From contig NZ_PUIA01000012.1 of NCBI RefSeq assembly GCF_002967715.1, positions 1-45,723 of the forward strand: 45,723 nt of DNA. The letters run 5' to 3'. Positions 1 to 8,500 of the stretch are shown here, one piece after another; position 1 is the first letter of the stretch, and each line of letters begins with the position of its first letter. The notes beneath the pieces are model-generated. The model was given only the letters and a program-made list of their open reading frames with translations. It was not told the DNA's origin and did not search any database. The DNA comes from Blastopirellula marina (lineage in GTDB: Bacteria > Planctomycetota > Planctomycetia > Pirellulales > Pirellulaceae). Made by a program: the position numbers and the translations under genes.

Positions 1-353
1 GTAGCGACAACGGCCCTGAGTTCATCAGCCGTCGCGTGCAGCAGTTCCTAAAGAAGATCGACGTGGGTTCGTCGTTCATCGAACCTGGCAGCCCGTGGCA
101 GAATGGATACGTCGAAAGCTTCCACAGTCGCCTCCGCGACGAATGCCTGGACTGCGAACTGTTCGCGACGCTGGCCGAGGCTCGTACGCTGATCACGGCT
201 TGGCGACACACGTACAACCACCGCCGCCCACACGGCAGTCTGGGCGGCCAGACCCCCGCAGATTTCGCGTCGCAGTGGCCTGCTTCCGTTCGGGCTACGC
301 CCTCACTCCAGCAGCCCACTGCGATTCCTTTTACCCAATCCGAACTCTCATAA
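1..353 (+). CDS. IS3-family transposase (OrfB-type), C-terminal part
   Basis: This is the C-terminal end of a DDE (rve-type) integrase-core transposase. The open frame runs from base 3 and its 5' part is cut by the window edge. SDNGPEF, which carries the second catalytic Asp, is read from base 3. It is followed by EPGSPWQNGYVESFHSRLRDE, with the catalytic Glu in the VES segment, then YNHRRPHGSLGGQTPADFA, the classic IS3/IS2-type tail. The stop is TAA at 351-353. The intact C-terminus gives no sign of decay, but whether the upstream part and OrfA are complete cannot be seen. It marks the left edge of the accessory region. A second, clearly different IS3-type remnant lies at 13071-13445. Confidence 0.9.
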   Translation, partial: SDNGPEFISRRVQQFLKKIDVGSSFIEPGSPWQNGYVESFHSRLRDECLDCELFATLAEARTLITAWRHTYNHRRPHGSLGGQTPADFASQWPASVRATPSLQQPTAIPFTQSELS

Positions 354-553
354 CGGTGGGCCAGGTTTTTGGGGCATTTCAGTTCACCAACCCAGCCACC
401 CAGGCACTACATTGAGCAAATAGTATGTTGGCCCTTTCTTTTAGTTGCGATTCAATTGTTGGTTCCGTCATTGCCTTTTTCCTTCCGTAAGTTCGGGAGG
501 AGATTGACATAAAGCGGATCACTTTTCAAGTATTATTTATAATTTATTGATTC

Positions 554-581
554 AGCAAGCGTTTTCGCTTGCACTCTTTTT
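554..581 (+). terminator. Rho-independent terminator-like hairpin
   Basis: GCAAGCG (555-561) pairs perfectly with CGCTTGC (566-572) around a TTTT loop and is followed by ACTCTTTTT on the plus strand. The only visible upstream gene on this strand is the transposase ending at 353, about 200 bases away. Confidence 0.5.
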
Positions 582-779
582 CAGGCTCCGAACAATTCGC
601 TTTAGAGATTGTTTGGATGGGGTTTCCAAGACTGGAGACCCGCCAGGGAAGGTTGATCCTATCGATTCTCAGGCGTGAGACATTTCCAAGCCGGTTCCAC
701 GTCGCCATAGGATCCTTGGGCAAGTGTTAGACTGTCGATGCATCCTGGCTAATCGCAGCCTAGCTTCAAGGGGCAGTCG

Positions 780-800
780 AAAAATTCGAATCGAATTTTT
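780..800. promoter_or_regulatory. AT-rich palindrome upstream of the 90-residue ORF
   Basis: AAAAATTCGA (780-789) and TCGAATTTTT (791-800) form perfect 10-bp arms around one base. The site lies about 95 bases upstream of the start codon at 894, so an operator or a promoter-proximal structure is plausible. The assignment is inferred from position only. Confidence 0.4.
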
Positions 801-893
801 AGCCGCGCCGCGTGGCGGTAAACCCTTGACGCTGCGTCTTGGCGACGCGCCGGTCGGACTGCATCAGTCATCCACAACCCAAGGAGAAATATC

Positions 894-1166
894 ATGACGA
901 CTACGAAACAAAAACCGGTATTCACCATTCGCGACGGAGCCTTGAAGGCCGCCGTCTGGCTCAACAAACGTGACGCAGGGCACTACTACTCCGTGACGGT
1001 TTCTCGCACCTTCAAGCAAGGTGATACGTTCCGTGATTCCTACAGCTTTAGCGGCACGGAGAACCTGCGAGCAGCCGAACTACACCGCAAGGCATATAAC
1101 CGCCTACTCGAACTTCGCGGACAGGACCGTACGCCGCAAGAAGACGGTAGTATCCAAGTCCATTGA
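894..1166 (+). CDS. Small conserved-type protein of unknown function
   Basis: This 90-residue cytoplasmic protein begins at an ATG with a strong Shine-Dalgarno (AAGGAG at 881-886). The segments FTIRDGALKAAVW, YYSVTVSRTF and a SF-SGTENLRAAELHRKAY stretch match the pattern of small proteins often found on bacterial plasmids and integrated elements (IRDG-x-KA-xx-W ... YSV-T-SRTY). No biochemical role is known to me. The aromatic-rich beta pattern is compatible with a small nucleic-acid-binding fold, but that is speculation. It is followed by a strong terminator at 1190-1221 and lies about 1 kb upstream of the mobilization genes. This is consistent with its being an element-borne accessory gene. 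Confidence 0.75.
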   Translation: MTTTKQKPVFTIRDGALKAAVWLNKRDAGHYYSVTVSRTFKQGDTFRDSYSFSGTENLRAAELHRKAYNRLLELRGQDRTPQEDGSIQVH

Positions 1167-1189
1167 GCTCCTACGACCTATTTACAAGC

Positions 1190-1221
1190 AATGCCCGCTT
1201 CAATGTTGGAGCGGGCATTTT
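1190..1221. terminator. Bidirectional terminator between convergent genes
   Basis: AATGCCCGCT (1190-1199) pairs perfectly with AGCGGGCATT (1210-1219) around a 10-base loop. It lies between the plus-strand ORF ending at 1166 and the minus-strand ORF ending at 1238, so it can serve both. Confidence 0.7.
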
Positions 1222-1237
1222 CGTCTATCTACCTCGA

Positions 1238-1675
1238 TCAACCTAAGCTCGTATTGAAGCCCTCGAAATCGATGTACTCGACGTCAAAACTATCGTTCAA
1301 ACCGAAACCACCGCTCCCAATTTGAACGGTCAACACGTTGACCGCATCCAGGGGCAACTCGTGCGGCTGAGCCGTGGCGTCGACCTTCAAAACGCGCGGC
1401 TGGAACGGAAATACGAACTCCTGCGGTCCAGACGACGCCTTGTCGATCGTGCCAACCAGAAAACCGTTCAGCAGTACTTCATGTTGTTGCCATTCCTGAA
1501 AGGTTTGGACGCGTTGTGTTCCAATCTTAATCGCAGGAAAACTCCCTGAGTTGACGTCGGCGGTGATCTCTCTGCATTGAAACGTCAGGCGAATTTGCGT
1601 GCCGATAAAGAGCGGCGTATGACTGGGCGTGGGAATCTCTGAGAGTTCAACGGGACCGGTGAAGACGCGGGCCAT
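1238..1675 (-). CDS. Hypothetical protein, probable beta-sandwich
   Basis: This 145-residue protein is not one I recognise. It has no signal peptide or membrane segment. Alternating hydrophobic stretches (IRLTFQC, QEFVFPFQPRVLKVD, VNVLTVQIGSG, FDVEYIDFEGF) suggest a mostly beta protein of jelly-roll or ligand-binding type. The start ATG at 1675 is preceded on the minus strand by AAGGAA at a usable distance. It sits alone on the minus strand between the small ORF at 894-1166 and the oriT-like region. No link to mobilization can be shown. Confidence 0.55.
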   Translation of the reverse strand: MARVFTGPVELSEIPTPSHTPLFIGTQIRLTFQCREITADVNSGSFPAIKIGTQRVQTFQEWQQHEVLLNGFLVGTIDKASSGPQEFVFPFQPRVLKVDATAQPHELPLDAVNVLTVQIGSGGFGLNDSFDVEYIDFEGFNTSLG

Positions 1676-2200
1676 GGTTACATTCCTTGTGTGTGAACCG
1701 AGTACAGGTGACTATCGTGCGATCATTGTCGAGTAACACGAAACGTGTTCGCAACGAGCTACCGGGAAAAATTCATCAAGATTTTTGGAAACACAAAACG
1801 CGCTCAACAAACCACGTTGTTGCCACGCCCCTGCCCTACCCTCGCTCAGGCAAGGAGAACCATTCCGGCGCAAACCGAAGTCATCAAATGAGACGCACCA
1901 TGCGGTGACCAGGGGAGCAAGAATGACACGCATTCAAATTGCTTGACGTGCCACTGAAAGTTGAGCTAAAAGGCACCCAGAGGACGAGTAGCCAGATATG
2001 TATTGGGTGCCTCAAAACTTCGTTTTTTCGACCACCCAATACCCCTCCGCTTCGCTGCGGGACCTATCTGGCCAACGTGGGCCGTTGGATTGCCTGGGCG
2101 GAACCTCATTCGGTGCCCCCACCGTGCAACATTCAGCGGTTCAACGTGAACCATGATACGCATGGCACGACGTCCACTTTTTGACGAATGAGGTGCAATC
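1676..2200. other. Non-coding region upstream of the mobilization genes
   Basis: No supported gene. The left part (1676-1930) shows nothing recognisable. The right part (1971-2095) contains a dense set of inverted repeats, described separately as a putative transfer origin. Confidence 0.5.
1971..2090. other. oriT: Putative origin of transfer (oriT)
   Basis: Four inverted-repeat pairs are packed into 120 bases directly upstream of mobC. AGGCACCCAG (1971-1980) pairs with TTGGGTGCCT (2003-2012), with one G-T pair. GCCAGATA (1991-1998) pairs perfectly with TATCTGGC (2065-2072). TATTGGGTG (2001-2009) pairs perfectly with CACCCAATA (2033-2041). CCGC (2047-2050) pairs with GCGG (2057-2060). The stretch ACCTATCTGGCC (2062-2073) followed by GCCGTTGGAT (2081-2090) resembles the IncP/RP4 nick region, ACCTATCCTG followed by GCCGTTGGAT, with one C missing. 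Position next to MobC and relaxase genes and this structure together support an oriT. The exact nick is inferred. Confidence 0.6.
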
Positions 2201-2578
2201 ATGGCGCGACCTAAGAAGCACGCAAACGAGAAGCGAAGCGAACGTTACAACCTTCGCTTCACTCTCGCAGAAGTCGAACATCTCCGCCAGCAGGCTGACG
2301 CGGCGGGCTTGGATGTTGCCGACTATCTGCGTCGTCGCTGTTTAGGGCACCAGATCATTGCCGCCCCAGAACGCCGGATCAAGTACGCGTTGATCGGCGA
2401 GGTAAATCAACTTGGACGGCAGATTTCCGCCCTCGGAAATGTCACGAACCAGGTTGCCCTTTATTTGCATACGGATCGTCAAGTTCGTCCGGACTGGGAA
2501 GTCCTTCCTACGGAGATCAAGCAGTCTCAGAAGCAACTAGCAACCGTCCTCGAAAAGCTGGTGATGTCCCTTGATTGA
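2201..2578 (+). CDS. mobC: MobC-like relaxosome accessory protein
   Basis: This 125-residue protein has a basic N-terminus (ARPKKHANEKRSERYNLRF), a ribbon-helix-helix-like segment (YNLRFTLAEVEHLRQQADAAGLDVADYLRR) and the MobC/TraJ-type core GEVNQLGRQISALGNVTNQVALYL. Family members bind oriT and help the relaxase load and nick. GAGG about eight bases before the ATG supports the start. Its last codons overlap the start of the relaxase gene by 8 bases, so the two are translationally coupled. The putative oriT lies directly upstream. The fit to the family is good; the symbol is generic. Confidence 0.85.
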   Translation: MARPKKHANEKRSERYNLRFTLAEVEHLRQQADAAGLDVADYLRRRCLGHQIIAAPERRIKYALIGEVNQLGRQISALGNVTNQVALYLHTDRQVRPDWEVLPTEIKQSQKQLATVLEKLVMSLD

Positions 2579-4034
2579 TCGCGTTCACACTAAGTATGGA
2601 CAGAGTTTCAAGGGGTGTGCCACCTACCTATTGCATGATAAGAATGCCACGACACGGCAACGTGTCGCCTGGACATCAACACGCAACCTGGCGACCAAAA
2701 ACCCAGACGCTGCGTGGCGTGTTATGGCGGTTACCGCCAAAGACCAGGACCGGCTAAAACGCGAAGCGGGCATCCGCCCTGGCGGCAAGCCAGGAAAAGG
2801 CCCGGTGCTCCACCTAACGCTTTCTTGGCATGCCGAAGAGGCGAAAGACCTGTCGAAAGAAGAAATGCTTCGCGCGGCATACGGTGCAATCAGGGCCGTC
2901 AGACTTGACGACCGGCAGACCCTTATCGTCTGCCACGATGACGAACCGCAGCCACACGTTCATATCCTCGTGAACCGCGTTTCACCTGAAGACGGAAGAT
3001 TGCCGAAGGACTTCAATGACTACCGAAAACTCTCGCGTTGGGCCAAGAAGTACGAGAAAGAGCGCGGCAAGATCTACTGCGATCAGCGGGTAATCAATGA
3101 GAAAGCCCGAGAACGCGGTGAGTATGTCAAAGCAGAAGGTAACAAAACGAGACATCTCGTCGAAATGCAGCAAGCAGTCAACGACAACGATGCGAAGAAA
3201 CAGCTAGAAGAGCAACACCGCCAGATGGCCCATGCCATCAAAGAAAGAGAGCGTCAGCAACAGCAAAGGCATACTAAACAGTGGGCCGAACTAGAAGTCG
3301 GCCACCGGCAGCGAGTCGCGGAAATCCGCGAGCGTGCAAAGCACGCAATTGGGCAGGAACTCATGCAGATTCGTAATCGTTATCGCCCCCGTTGGGGCGA
3401 ACTCTATTACCAGCAACAGGCTGAGATTCGGCATTTTGAATTGGAAGAAGAACGAGCGATTGGCTGGATGCGGAACGTCATTCGCTCAATCGATTTTCGG
3501 AGCTTCATTGGCCTAGCGAGTCGTGATGATGGACGAGTGAAGACAATTTCCCAAGCGTTTGAACTCATCGTAAGCACCGGTGCTCGGCGAAAAGCGTTAG
3601 AGCGTCAGCACGCGTTACAGGATAAAGAACTTGAGAAACAACAGAAGGCGGAAGAGCGTTCGATAGTCGAACGGATGAGAGCATTTCAGAATCGCCAGTT
3701 GCTCGTAAATCGTCAGCGATTTCAGCGAGATCGAAATGATTTGTTGCTCATCCGAGATCTTGAAAAAGCCCGTATTCGCGCCGACTGGCTGGAGAAAGGC
3801 CGTCAGATGCGGCGTGAATTATATCGACTAAAGCAGTTGGAATGTGAGCGGAATGGACCAGAGAATGATCGGAACGTTCGGCATATGGAACAGCCTCGGA
3901 CAAATCCGAGTGATTTATTGCCGAAGGAAGGAGCCGATCAGGCTGCGAAACAAATCGATGAATACCGCGATCGATTTCAAGATCGACGGGAACGGGGCCG
4001 TTTTCATGAGCGTGACGACGACCGTGATCGGTAA
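2571..4034 (+). CDS. mobA: Relaxase, VirD2/MobA type (probable MOBP class)
   Basis: This 487-residue relaxase should nick one strand at oriT, stay covalently bound to its 5' end and pilot it during conjugal mobilization. The N-terminal 140 residues contain KGCATYLLHDK with a candidate catalytic Tyr (Y19, possibly Y9), VLHLTLSWH at 79-87, and the metal-binding His motif H122...H129-x-H131 in PQPHVHILVNRV. The segment RVAWTSTRNLATKNPDAAWRVMA is typical of VirD2-like relaxases of alphaproteobacterial plasmids. Residues ~175-440 are highly charged and coiled-coil-like (Gln/Glu/Arg-rich), and the end is Asp/Arg-rich. The likely start is TTG at 2571, overlapping the mobC stop. No helicase domain and no type IV secretion genes are present, so the element is probably mobilizable rather than self-transmissible. 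Confidence 0.9.
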   Translation: MIDRVHTKYGQSFKGCATYLLHDKNATTRQRVAWTSTRNLATKNPDAAWRVMAVTAKDQDRLKREAGIRPGGKPGKGPVLHLTLSWHAEEAKDLSKEEMLRAAYGAIRAVRLDDRQTLIVCHDDEPQPHVHILVNRVSPEDGRLPKDFNDYRKLSRWAKKYEKERGKIYCDQRVINEKARERGEYVKAEGNKTRHLVEMQQAVNDNDAKKQLEEQHRQMAHAIKERERQQQQRHTKQWAELEVGHRQRVAEIRERAKHAIGQELMQIRNRYRPRWGELYYQQQAEIRHFELEEERAIGWMRNVIRSIDFRSFIGLASRDDGRVKTISQAFELIVSTGARRKALERQHALQDKELEKQQKAEERSIVERMRAFQNRQLLVNRQRFQRDRNDLLLIRDLEKARIRADWLEKGRQMRRELYRLKQLECERNGPENDRNVRHMEQPRTNPSDLLPKEGADQAAKQIDEYRDRFQDRRERGRFHERDDDRDR

Positions 4035-4065
4035 TATCCGATATCGTGCCGGTCAGAGGAATGAG

Positions 4066-4079
4066 TACGTTTTTCTGAC
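4066..4079. repeat. Copy of the operator half-site at the far end of the nuclease cassette
   Basis: TACGTTTTTCTGAC matches TACGTTTTCCTGAC (5472-5485), the right arm of the palindrome upstream of the nuclease cassette, at 13 of 14 positions and in the same orientation. It lies just after the relaxase stop, so the two copies enclose the two-gene cassette exactly. See findings. Confidence 0.5.
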
Positions 4080-4094
4080 AAGCACTTTCTTCGG

Positions 4095-5186
4095 TTATTT
4101 CTTACGCCCTTTGGATGGCGTGGCCGATGGTGCTGCCTGTTCCTGAGCCAGTTCATAGAACTCGTGGAGTTTGGCTTGCAGCAGCTTCTTATCCGGCAGG
4201 CAGGTCTGATATTCCGAAACCAAGGCGGGTGATGCGGCCCGCGAGAGGGCGTATTCCACGACTTCGTGGTCCTTCGTGGCACAGAGTAGCACGCCAATCG
4301 AAGGCCGCTCGTGCGGCTTCTTCACGTCGCGGTCGAGGGCCTCCAGATAGAATTCCAGCTTGCCCAGGTGCTCCGGCTGGAATTCCTCGATCTTCAATTC
4401 GAAGGCGACCAGGCAGTTGAGCGCCCGGTTGAAGAACAGTAGATCGATGGCAAAGTCGCGCCCGCCGACTTGAACCGTGTACTGGCTCCCGATGAAGCAG
4501 AAATCCCGACCCAATTCGATCAGGAACTGCTTGAGCTTCTCGACCAAGGCATGTTCAAGATCCGCCTCGGAGTGGGCGGACGGCAGGTCCAGGAACTCGA
4601 CGAGGTAGCTGTCCTTGAAGATGGACGCCGCCTCGGGATGAATTTCTCGCACCGCCGGTGCGAGTTTTGGTGGTGAGAGAGCAACCCGCTCGAAGAGTGC
4701 CCCACTGAGTTGTCGCTGAAGTTCCCTCTTGCCCCATTTTTCACGGGTTGCGAGCCGCAGGTAGAACTCGCGTTCATCGTCCCGCTTGCACCTGCTCATG
4801 ATGAGCAGGTTGTGGGTCCAGGGTAATTCTCGCACCAGTGGTGCGAGTTTTGGCTGGTCCTGGTAGGTCTCGAAAAATTGCATCATCCGCCAGAGATTGC
4901 TGGCCGAGTAGCCACGAACGTTGGGCTGTTTCCGGCGAATGTGCTCGGCCAGGGTCTCGACCGTTCCTTTTCCCCAACCGTCGTCGGCGATCTTCCCCTG
5001 AATGAACTCGCCGATGCTCCAATAAAGCTCGATCAGCGTCGTATTGACGGTCGCGACAGCTTTCGTCCGGGCGGCGTCGATCAGTTCCAGAACGGCATCG
5101 AAATCTGCCTGGGCGGGTACTACCTTCGGAGACGATGGGACGAGGCCACTCTTGGTCTTCTTCTTTGGTTTCGGGCCTTTCTTCAT
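4095..5186 (-). CDS. YhcG/DUF1016-family PDDEXK nuclease
   Basis: This 363-residue protein has the two-domain layout of the YhcG family. The N-terminal DUF1016_N helical domain (about 30-175) contains LIELYWSIGEFI and YSASNLWRMMQFFETY. The C-terminal PDDEXK nuclease domain (about 185-345) has Asp248 in FAIDLLFF and Glu263-x-Lys265 in AFELKIEEF, so the catalytic set looks intact. Related proteins occur in defence islands and as mobile-element cargo; the precise substrate is not settled. The start codon overlaps the stop of the upstream small gene by 4 bases (ATGA), so both are co-translated from a promoter near the palindrome at 5454-5487. The Lys/Ala-rich C-terminus is probably disordered. 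Confidence 0.9.
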   Translation of the reverse strand: MKKGPKPKKKTKSGLVPSSPKVVPAQADFDAVLELIDAARTKAVATVNTTLIELYWSIGEFIQGKIADDGWGKGTVETLAEHIRRKQPNVRGYSASNLWRMMQFFETYQDQPKLAPLVRELPWTHNLLIMSRCKRDDEREFYLRLATREKWGKRELQRQLSGALFERVALSPPKLAPAVREIHPEAASIFKDSYLVEFLDLPSAHSEADLEHALVEKLKQFLIELGRDFCFIGSQYTVQVGGRDFAIDLLFFNRALNCLVAFELKIEEFQPEHLGKLEFYLEALDRDVKKPHERPSIGVLLCATKDHEVVEYALSRAASPALVSEYQTCLPDKKLLQAKLHEFYELAQEQAAPSATPSKGRKK

Positions 5187-5440
5187 GCGGGCTCCCCGGC
5201 TAGGGCCTTCTCAATTTCGTCTAATTCAGGCCTCAAGGAGAGATACCGCCGCTCGTTGAGTCGAGGGTAATGATAGTGCCCTCTTCCCAACCGCCCAATT
5301 TCGCCGTTTATCATTGGACGCAAGAGGGCTTCATCGGTGACGTCCCACTTGCATGTATCGAGAAAGTCCTTGGAAGTAAAGACGTTACCGCGACCTCTAG
5401 CATGGATTAGATTTTGGATTTCGTCTCGAAAGATTGTCAT
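5183..5440 (-). CDS. DUF6088/AbiEi-like winged-helix protein
   Basis: This small protein is 85 residues from ATG 5440; an upstream in-frame start at 5518 would give 111. The pattern DEIQNLIHARGRGNVFTSKDFLD, a WD-TDEALLRPMINGEIGRLGRGHYHYP hairpin/wing and a final LRPELDEIEKALAGE helix resemble the winged-helix 'LIKRVRRGVYYLP' region of DUF6088/AbiEi-type antitoxin regulators. I prefer the start at 5440 because the large palindrome (5454-5487) then falls just upstream as an operator and is not coding. The gene overlaps the YhcG nuclease start by 4 bases, which suggests a regulator or antitoxin partner for the nuclease. The family call is moderate; the functional role is inferred from context. 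Confidence 0.65.
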   Translation of the reverse strand: MTIFRDEIQNLIHARGRGNVFTSKDFLDTCKWDVTDEALLRPMINGEIGRLGRGHYHYPRLNERRYLSLRPELDEIEKALAGEPA

Positions 5441-5453
5441 GACTTGCCTGATT

Positions 5454-5487
5454 CCGTCAGAAAAAAACGTATACGTTTTCCTGACGG
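5454..5487. promoter_or_regulatory. Large palindromic operator of the nuclease cassette
   Basis: The outer arms CCGTCAG (5454-5460) and CTGACGG (5481-5487) flank a perfect 16-bp inner palindrome, AAAACGTATACGTTTT (5464-5479). The outer arms are offset by two bases relative to the inner centre. It ends 14 bases upstream of the preferred start codon at 5440, where it could bind the winged-helix protein for autorepression. Confidence 0.65.
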
Positions 5488-5544
5488 ATGGCAACGTGAA
5501 TATTAGCTGCATTGCCACGAAATTGCCTATTTTGACCCCTCATG

Positions 5545-8500
5545 TCATTTTCCGCATACAGCCAAGACTTCTTCCATCACAATTCCGAAAATCTTCTCAC
5601 TGATCTGCAACTCATCTACAGCTTGAAAGTCTGACGTGGAAATATCCTTAGCAACTCGCTCACCGACCGCAAAAGGCCACAATAATATCGCCGTTTGTTT
5701 ACACCCCTGCTCTTCTACAAGCCAATCCATTGTGGAATTCAGCAGTGCGGAACTCCGTTCAGGACCATCGTTCCAAAGGCTTGCCAATTTGCTGGCTGCG
5801 ATCGACCCGATTTCGACAAACCGCTCGAAGTCCGTTTGGGGACAACGCGACATAGCTAGAATAAAAGACTTGATCGAATCATCTTCAAGCTTTTTCTCCC
5901 AGTTGTATTCTCCCAGCATGGTCAGGGCATCGATCAAATCATCGTCCGTCTTTGTTTCAATTGCTAAGATCTGAATTTCTTCAAGCACTTCGTTTATCAA
6001 GGCTTCATCATCAAGTTCCAACACGACACCCAGTCGCTGAACGAGGAGGGGAAGTCTCAATTCAGGAATACTCTCGTGCCCTAGAGCCAACTGACAATTG
6101 CGGTCAGCCTCCTCCAGTCGTCCCGCCTCTCCCTCAAATGCAGCCAACAAACTGGCACTTGTCGCAATGGCACTCTCGTCCCTGGTTCGCATGGCATTCA
6201 GTTGAGCCAGCTTCCACTGCTTGGCAGCTAAATCCAAATTGCCAACATCCTCGTAGAGATCTCCGAGTAATGAATGGTAGACGTGAGCATCAGGCAATCC
6301 CTGAAAATCCACACTTGCCGATTCCAGCACAGCAACCGCTTTTTCCTCCTCATTTTTGTGGCGAAGCGCTACGGCGTAGTTGATACATATGCGATGCCGT
6401 TCGGAATCTAGGAACTTTTCAGCAGCATCCAAGGCGCGCTGATATCTTTTCACTGCTTCACGAACGTTGCCTCGCTGCCATGAAACATTCGCCAACGCAT
6501 GGAGTGCGCGTACATACTCCCCATGGAATCCTCTACGTCGCGCTTTATCGCGACACTCCCTGAAATCATTCTCTGCCTGATCAAGCTCATCTTGTGCTTG
6601 CCACGAAAGTGCCCGATTGTGTGCAATCCCAATTGCCGCTTCGATATCACCACGTCCGAGCGCGATCCTTTCTGCTTCGTCGTATGCTTCACGAGCCTTC
6701 GCATGGCGTCCTACATTTCGCAGGGCACTTCCCAAATTGCTCGATATCGCTTCAACAAGTTCCTGATTTCCTGCACGAACGGCGGCACTTCGCGCACGAC
6801 GATGCTTTGAAACGGCTTCGTCAAATCTTCCCAATTGCTGGAGACACACGCCGAGTTGGTCCTCTGCGCGACCGATTAACTCGTTGTCCTTCGAACGTCG
6901 AGCAGCAGCTAACATGTCTTCAAGTGCTCGCAAACTATCGTCGTACTCTTGTCGTTGCCAACACAACCAATACCAATTGGCGTAGATTTTGGCTTGAAGC
7001 GATGATTTATCATCCAGAACCTCTGCCGCCCCCAAAGCACGATCTACAGCTGATTTAATCCGGGTATGCGATGCATCACACTTGAGCAGTAATTCAATGA
7101 CGTCAATCCAGAGCTTCGTGGCAACCCAATTCTCTCCACAACTTTCAGCATGTTGCGCCTTCGAGCGAAGTACGGATAATGCTTTTGTGTCGTTACCCTC
7201 CATCGAATGAGTGAGGGCGATGTCGGCTTGAGATTGGTAAAGCCATTCCCGGATTTTAAACTGAGCGGCCAGCTTGGAAGCTTTGGCAAGAGTCTTGCGA
7301 GCGTCGTTGTACTTCCTTTGACTCGCCAATGCAGCTCCAGCATCGTGTAAGGCGATGACCGCTTCTCGATGTTTTCCTTCCTCGGAATGCAATTCGAAAA
7401 GTTGACGGAACGCAGCCTCGGCTTTGTCATGCCATCCCAAGTGATGATATGCCAACGCCTCTCCCCCTACTGAAAGCAGGAGAACATCAGGAAACTCATC
7501 TTTTTCTGCTAACTCTTTGGCCCGCTGAGCGTAACTTAACGACTGTTCAAGATCACCAAGGTCTGCGAAAGTCTTGCCAATATTGTATGTTTCTAGAGCG
7601 ACGGCGTGAAAATGGCCGACCTTTTGAGCCGATTGTTCCGCTTTGCGAAACCAATCCAATGCGTCTTTAAAATCACCTCGCTGTACGGCCAGAGTCGCAC
7701 GCCCGTGATAAATTCCCAAGAGGCCATCGTCATCACCGTTATCTCGTTTGACTTGCTCACTTTCGGAAAACAATTGTTCCGCTTTTTCGTATGAGGAACT
7801 GGATAACGTCATTGCCAGTTCATAGAGAGATCGCCCTAATAGGAACTTATCGCCGGTCTCCCTTACGTGATCAATCGATTTTTGAAAGTTAGTTGCTGCG
7901 TTCTTCAAATCTCCCGCTTCGAGATACGCAATACCGCAGTTGTGGTAGGACTGCCCAACTCCCCAATTGTGACCAACTCGTTTGCTGAACCTTCTCATTT
8001 TTACGAACCATGACACTGCTTTCGTAAATTGCCTGGAACGTGAATAACATAGTGCGACGGCGTTTAAATAGTGGACACGCTGCTCTTGCGACAATCGCGA
8101 AGTGAACTCTGGTCGATCAGCTTCCAACAACCAAGAAAGGCATATTTCATTCCAAGGGCCAGGAAAGAGTGTTTCTGCCATTTCCACGAGAGTTTCAACC
8201 GCCTCAACGACTAGCCCGGATTTCACTTGTTGCATCGCCAGAAAAATAGCGGTATCGGGATGCGCTTTCAGCGGTTCCAGGACATTGATCCACTCTTTGA
8301 GGTAGACATCCTCGTCGGTCTTTTTTGGCATGATCGATTGCCGAATTCCCTTTGGAACCGAGAGCTTGCCATTCTCCGTCTTTAGCAATTGCTTGCGACG
8401 AAAATATCGAATGTCCTCTTTCCAATCGATGTGGGGAAAGATGCGTTTTAAATCCTCGACTGAAAAAGGCCTGGGAGTTGTTGCAATAAGGGCCAACAAT

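Larger units (their letters stand above)
354..893. other. Gene-free stretch with IS end, hairpin and palindrome
   Basis: No convincing coding region is seen here. The first ~60 bases should contain the right end of the IS; the exact inverted repeat cannot be fixed without the left end. A perfect 7-bp hairpin with a T-tract lies at 554-581 and a 21-base AT-rich palindrome at 780-800. The rest shows nothing recognisable. Confidence 0.5.

Noticed and set aside
1021-1257. 78-codon plus-strand frame
   Set aside because: Overlaps the better-supported 90-residue ORF in another frame and runs through its terminator.
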